A model generated the notes under the pieces. That model had not been told where the DNA came from. It did not search any database and saw nothing but the letters and a program-made list of their open reading frames with translations. Shown piece by piece: positions 63,263 to 64,000 of a DNA stretch of 64,000 bases. Position numbers and translations under genes: made by a program. Position 1 is the stretch's first letter; each line of letters begins with the position of its first letter. Source of the DNA: Rheinheimera maricola (lineage in GTDB: Bacteria; Pseudomonadota; Gammaproteobacteria; Enterobacterales; Alteromonadaceae); assembly GCF_016918075.2 (NCBI RefSeq), contig NZ_JAERPS020000006.1, forward strand, positions 186,001-250,000, in the 5' to 3' direction.

Positions 63263-64000
63263 ATGAGATCTGAGTTTAAACCTTCATTGCTGGCGCTAAG
63301 CTGTGCGCTGGCGTTGTCGGCCTGCAGCCAGCCGCAACCGCAGGCGACTGCCGGCAGCAGCGGCACTGACCGTGCTGCCGCTATCTGGCCACAACTGACA
63401 CTGCCGGTGGTGCAAGATGTGGCAATGGAGCAACGTATCAGTGCTATGTTGGCAAACATGACCCTGCAACAAAAAGTTGCGCAGATGATCCAGCCGGAAA
63501 TCCGCGATATTACTGTCGAAGACATGCGCAAATACGGCTTTGGTTCATTTTTAAACGGTGGCGGCGCGTTTCCAAACGATAACAAACACGCCACCCCGGC
63601 CGACTGGATAGCACTGGCTGATGCCATGTATCAGGCCTCCATTGACGACAGCCTCGACGGCAGCACTATTCCCACCATGTGGGGCACCGATGCGGTGCAT
63701 GGCCACAACAATGTGATTGGCGCTACGTTATTTCCGCACAATATTGGTTTGGGTGCGGCGAATAACCCGGCGCTAATTGAACAAATTGCCCGGGTTACCG
63801 CACGTGAAGTAATGGTGACCGGTATCGACTGGGTTTTTGCGCCAACCGTAGCAGTGGTGCGTGACGATCGCTGGGGCCGCACTTATGAGGGCTACTCGGA
63901 AGATCCTGCCATAGTGCATGATTACGCTGCGGCTATTGTTACCGGTTTGCAGGGCGCCGCCGATAAAGATTTCTTAGGCGATGAGCGTGTAATCAGCACA
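63263..64000 (+). CDS. GH3 beta-glucosidase lipoprotein (3' end outside window)
   Basis: 246 codons are present from ATG 63263 (AAGGAG upstream). The leader KPSLLALSCALALSACSQ has a lipobox, so it is anchored in an outer membrane or periplasm. The N-terminal GH3 barrel is recognisable: MLANMTLQQKVAQMIQPEIR, YGFGSFLNGGGAFPNDNKHA, MWGTDAVHGHNNVIGATLFP and DWVFAPTVAVVRDDRWGRTY EGYSEDP. The nucleophile Asp comes later, beyond the window edge. It follows the carrier gene by 10 bases, one operon. Confidence 0.94.
   Translation, partial: MRSEFKPSLLALSCALALSACSQPQPQATAGSSGTDRAAAIWPQLTLPVVQDVAMEQRISAMLANMTLQQKVAQMIQPEIRDITVEDMRKYGFGSFLNGGGAFPNDNKHATPADWIALADAMYQASIDDSLDGSTIPTMWGTDAVHGHNNVIGATLFPHNIGLGAANNPALIEQIARVTAREVMVTGIDWVFAPTVAVVRDDRWGRTYEGYSEDPAIVHDYAAAIVTGLQGAADKDFLGDERVIST

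Overview
The window is a gammaproteobacterial chromosome segment. The gene families and order (ssb, a YajR-type carrier and uvrA as near neighbours, srkA-dsbA, ccoG, DUF3010, a GlyGly-CTERM protein, many TonB-dependent receptors, FHS and GPH sugar carriers) fit an aquatic Alteromonadales/Chromatiaceae relative such as Rheinheimera or Arsukibacterium. That placement is an inference from content, not a search result. No rRNA, tRNA, CRISPR array or insertion sequence was recognised.

Layout. 1-2.9 kb is a quorum-sensing locus: a truncated luxI (minus), a degenerate RibD-like gene (plus) and luxR (minus), with two lux boxes, one of them a perfect 20-bp palindrome. 3.3-5.3 kb holds ssb and a YajR-type carrier. 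5.6-10.1 kb separates these from uvrA and is largely a decayed sugar-use locus: an intact alpha/beta hydrolase fused to a repeat domain, then fragments of a sugar carrier, of beta-phosphoglucomutase and of a TonB receptor, beside an intact LacI regulator and a perfect operator. 10.3-13.6 kb has uvrA and a membrane methyltransferase-like gene. 13.6-21.4 kb is mostly housekeeping and envelope genes: an HNH endonuclease next to palindromic repeats, a porin, DUF4920, a nucleotidyltransferase-like gene, srkA-dsbA with an unusual DsbA, ccoG and DUF3010. 21.4-27.4 kb groups DNA-handling genes: a ParA/ribbon-helix-helix pair, topoisomerase III with a LexA-like box and a KfrA-like coiled-coil protein, with a GlyGly-CTERM cyclophilin between them. 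27.5-32.4 kb has a lipoprotein metallo-hydrolase, two related small membrane proteins divergent from an ECF sigma factor/membrane partner pair, a second porin-like gene and an ion permease.

33-34.4 kb has a GH16 lipoprotein and a glycerate-kinase pseudogene. 34.5-44.8 kb contains an AtoE carrier and an iron-acquisition block: two TonB-dependent siderophore receptors, both with Fur-like sites, a PepSY membrane protein divergent from the second receptor, and a LytS/LytTR two-component system. 45-51.8 kb has a DUF2235 hydrolase with a PilZ-like tail and an ABC exporter-hydrolase-DesK/DesR cluster with paired palindromes. 51.9-58.1 kb has a dGTPase-like gene, an aldo-keto reductase, and a TetR/coniferyl-aldehyde-dehydrogenase-like operon divergent from an MFS carrier.

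58.1-64 kb is an intact beta-glucoside locus: GH1, GPH symporter and LacI regulator on the minus strand, divergent from an FHS sugar carrier and a GH3 lipoprotein that runs off the end, with a LacI-type operator between them. Together with the GH16 enzyme this suggests growth on beta-glucans. The decayed locus at 7-10 kb would be a lost sugar system of similar design.
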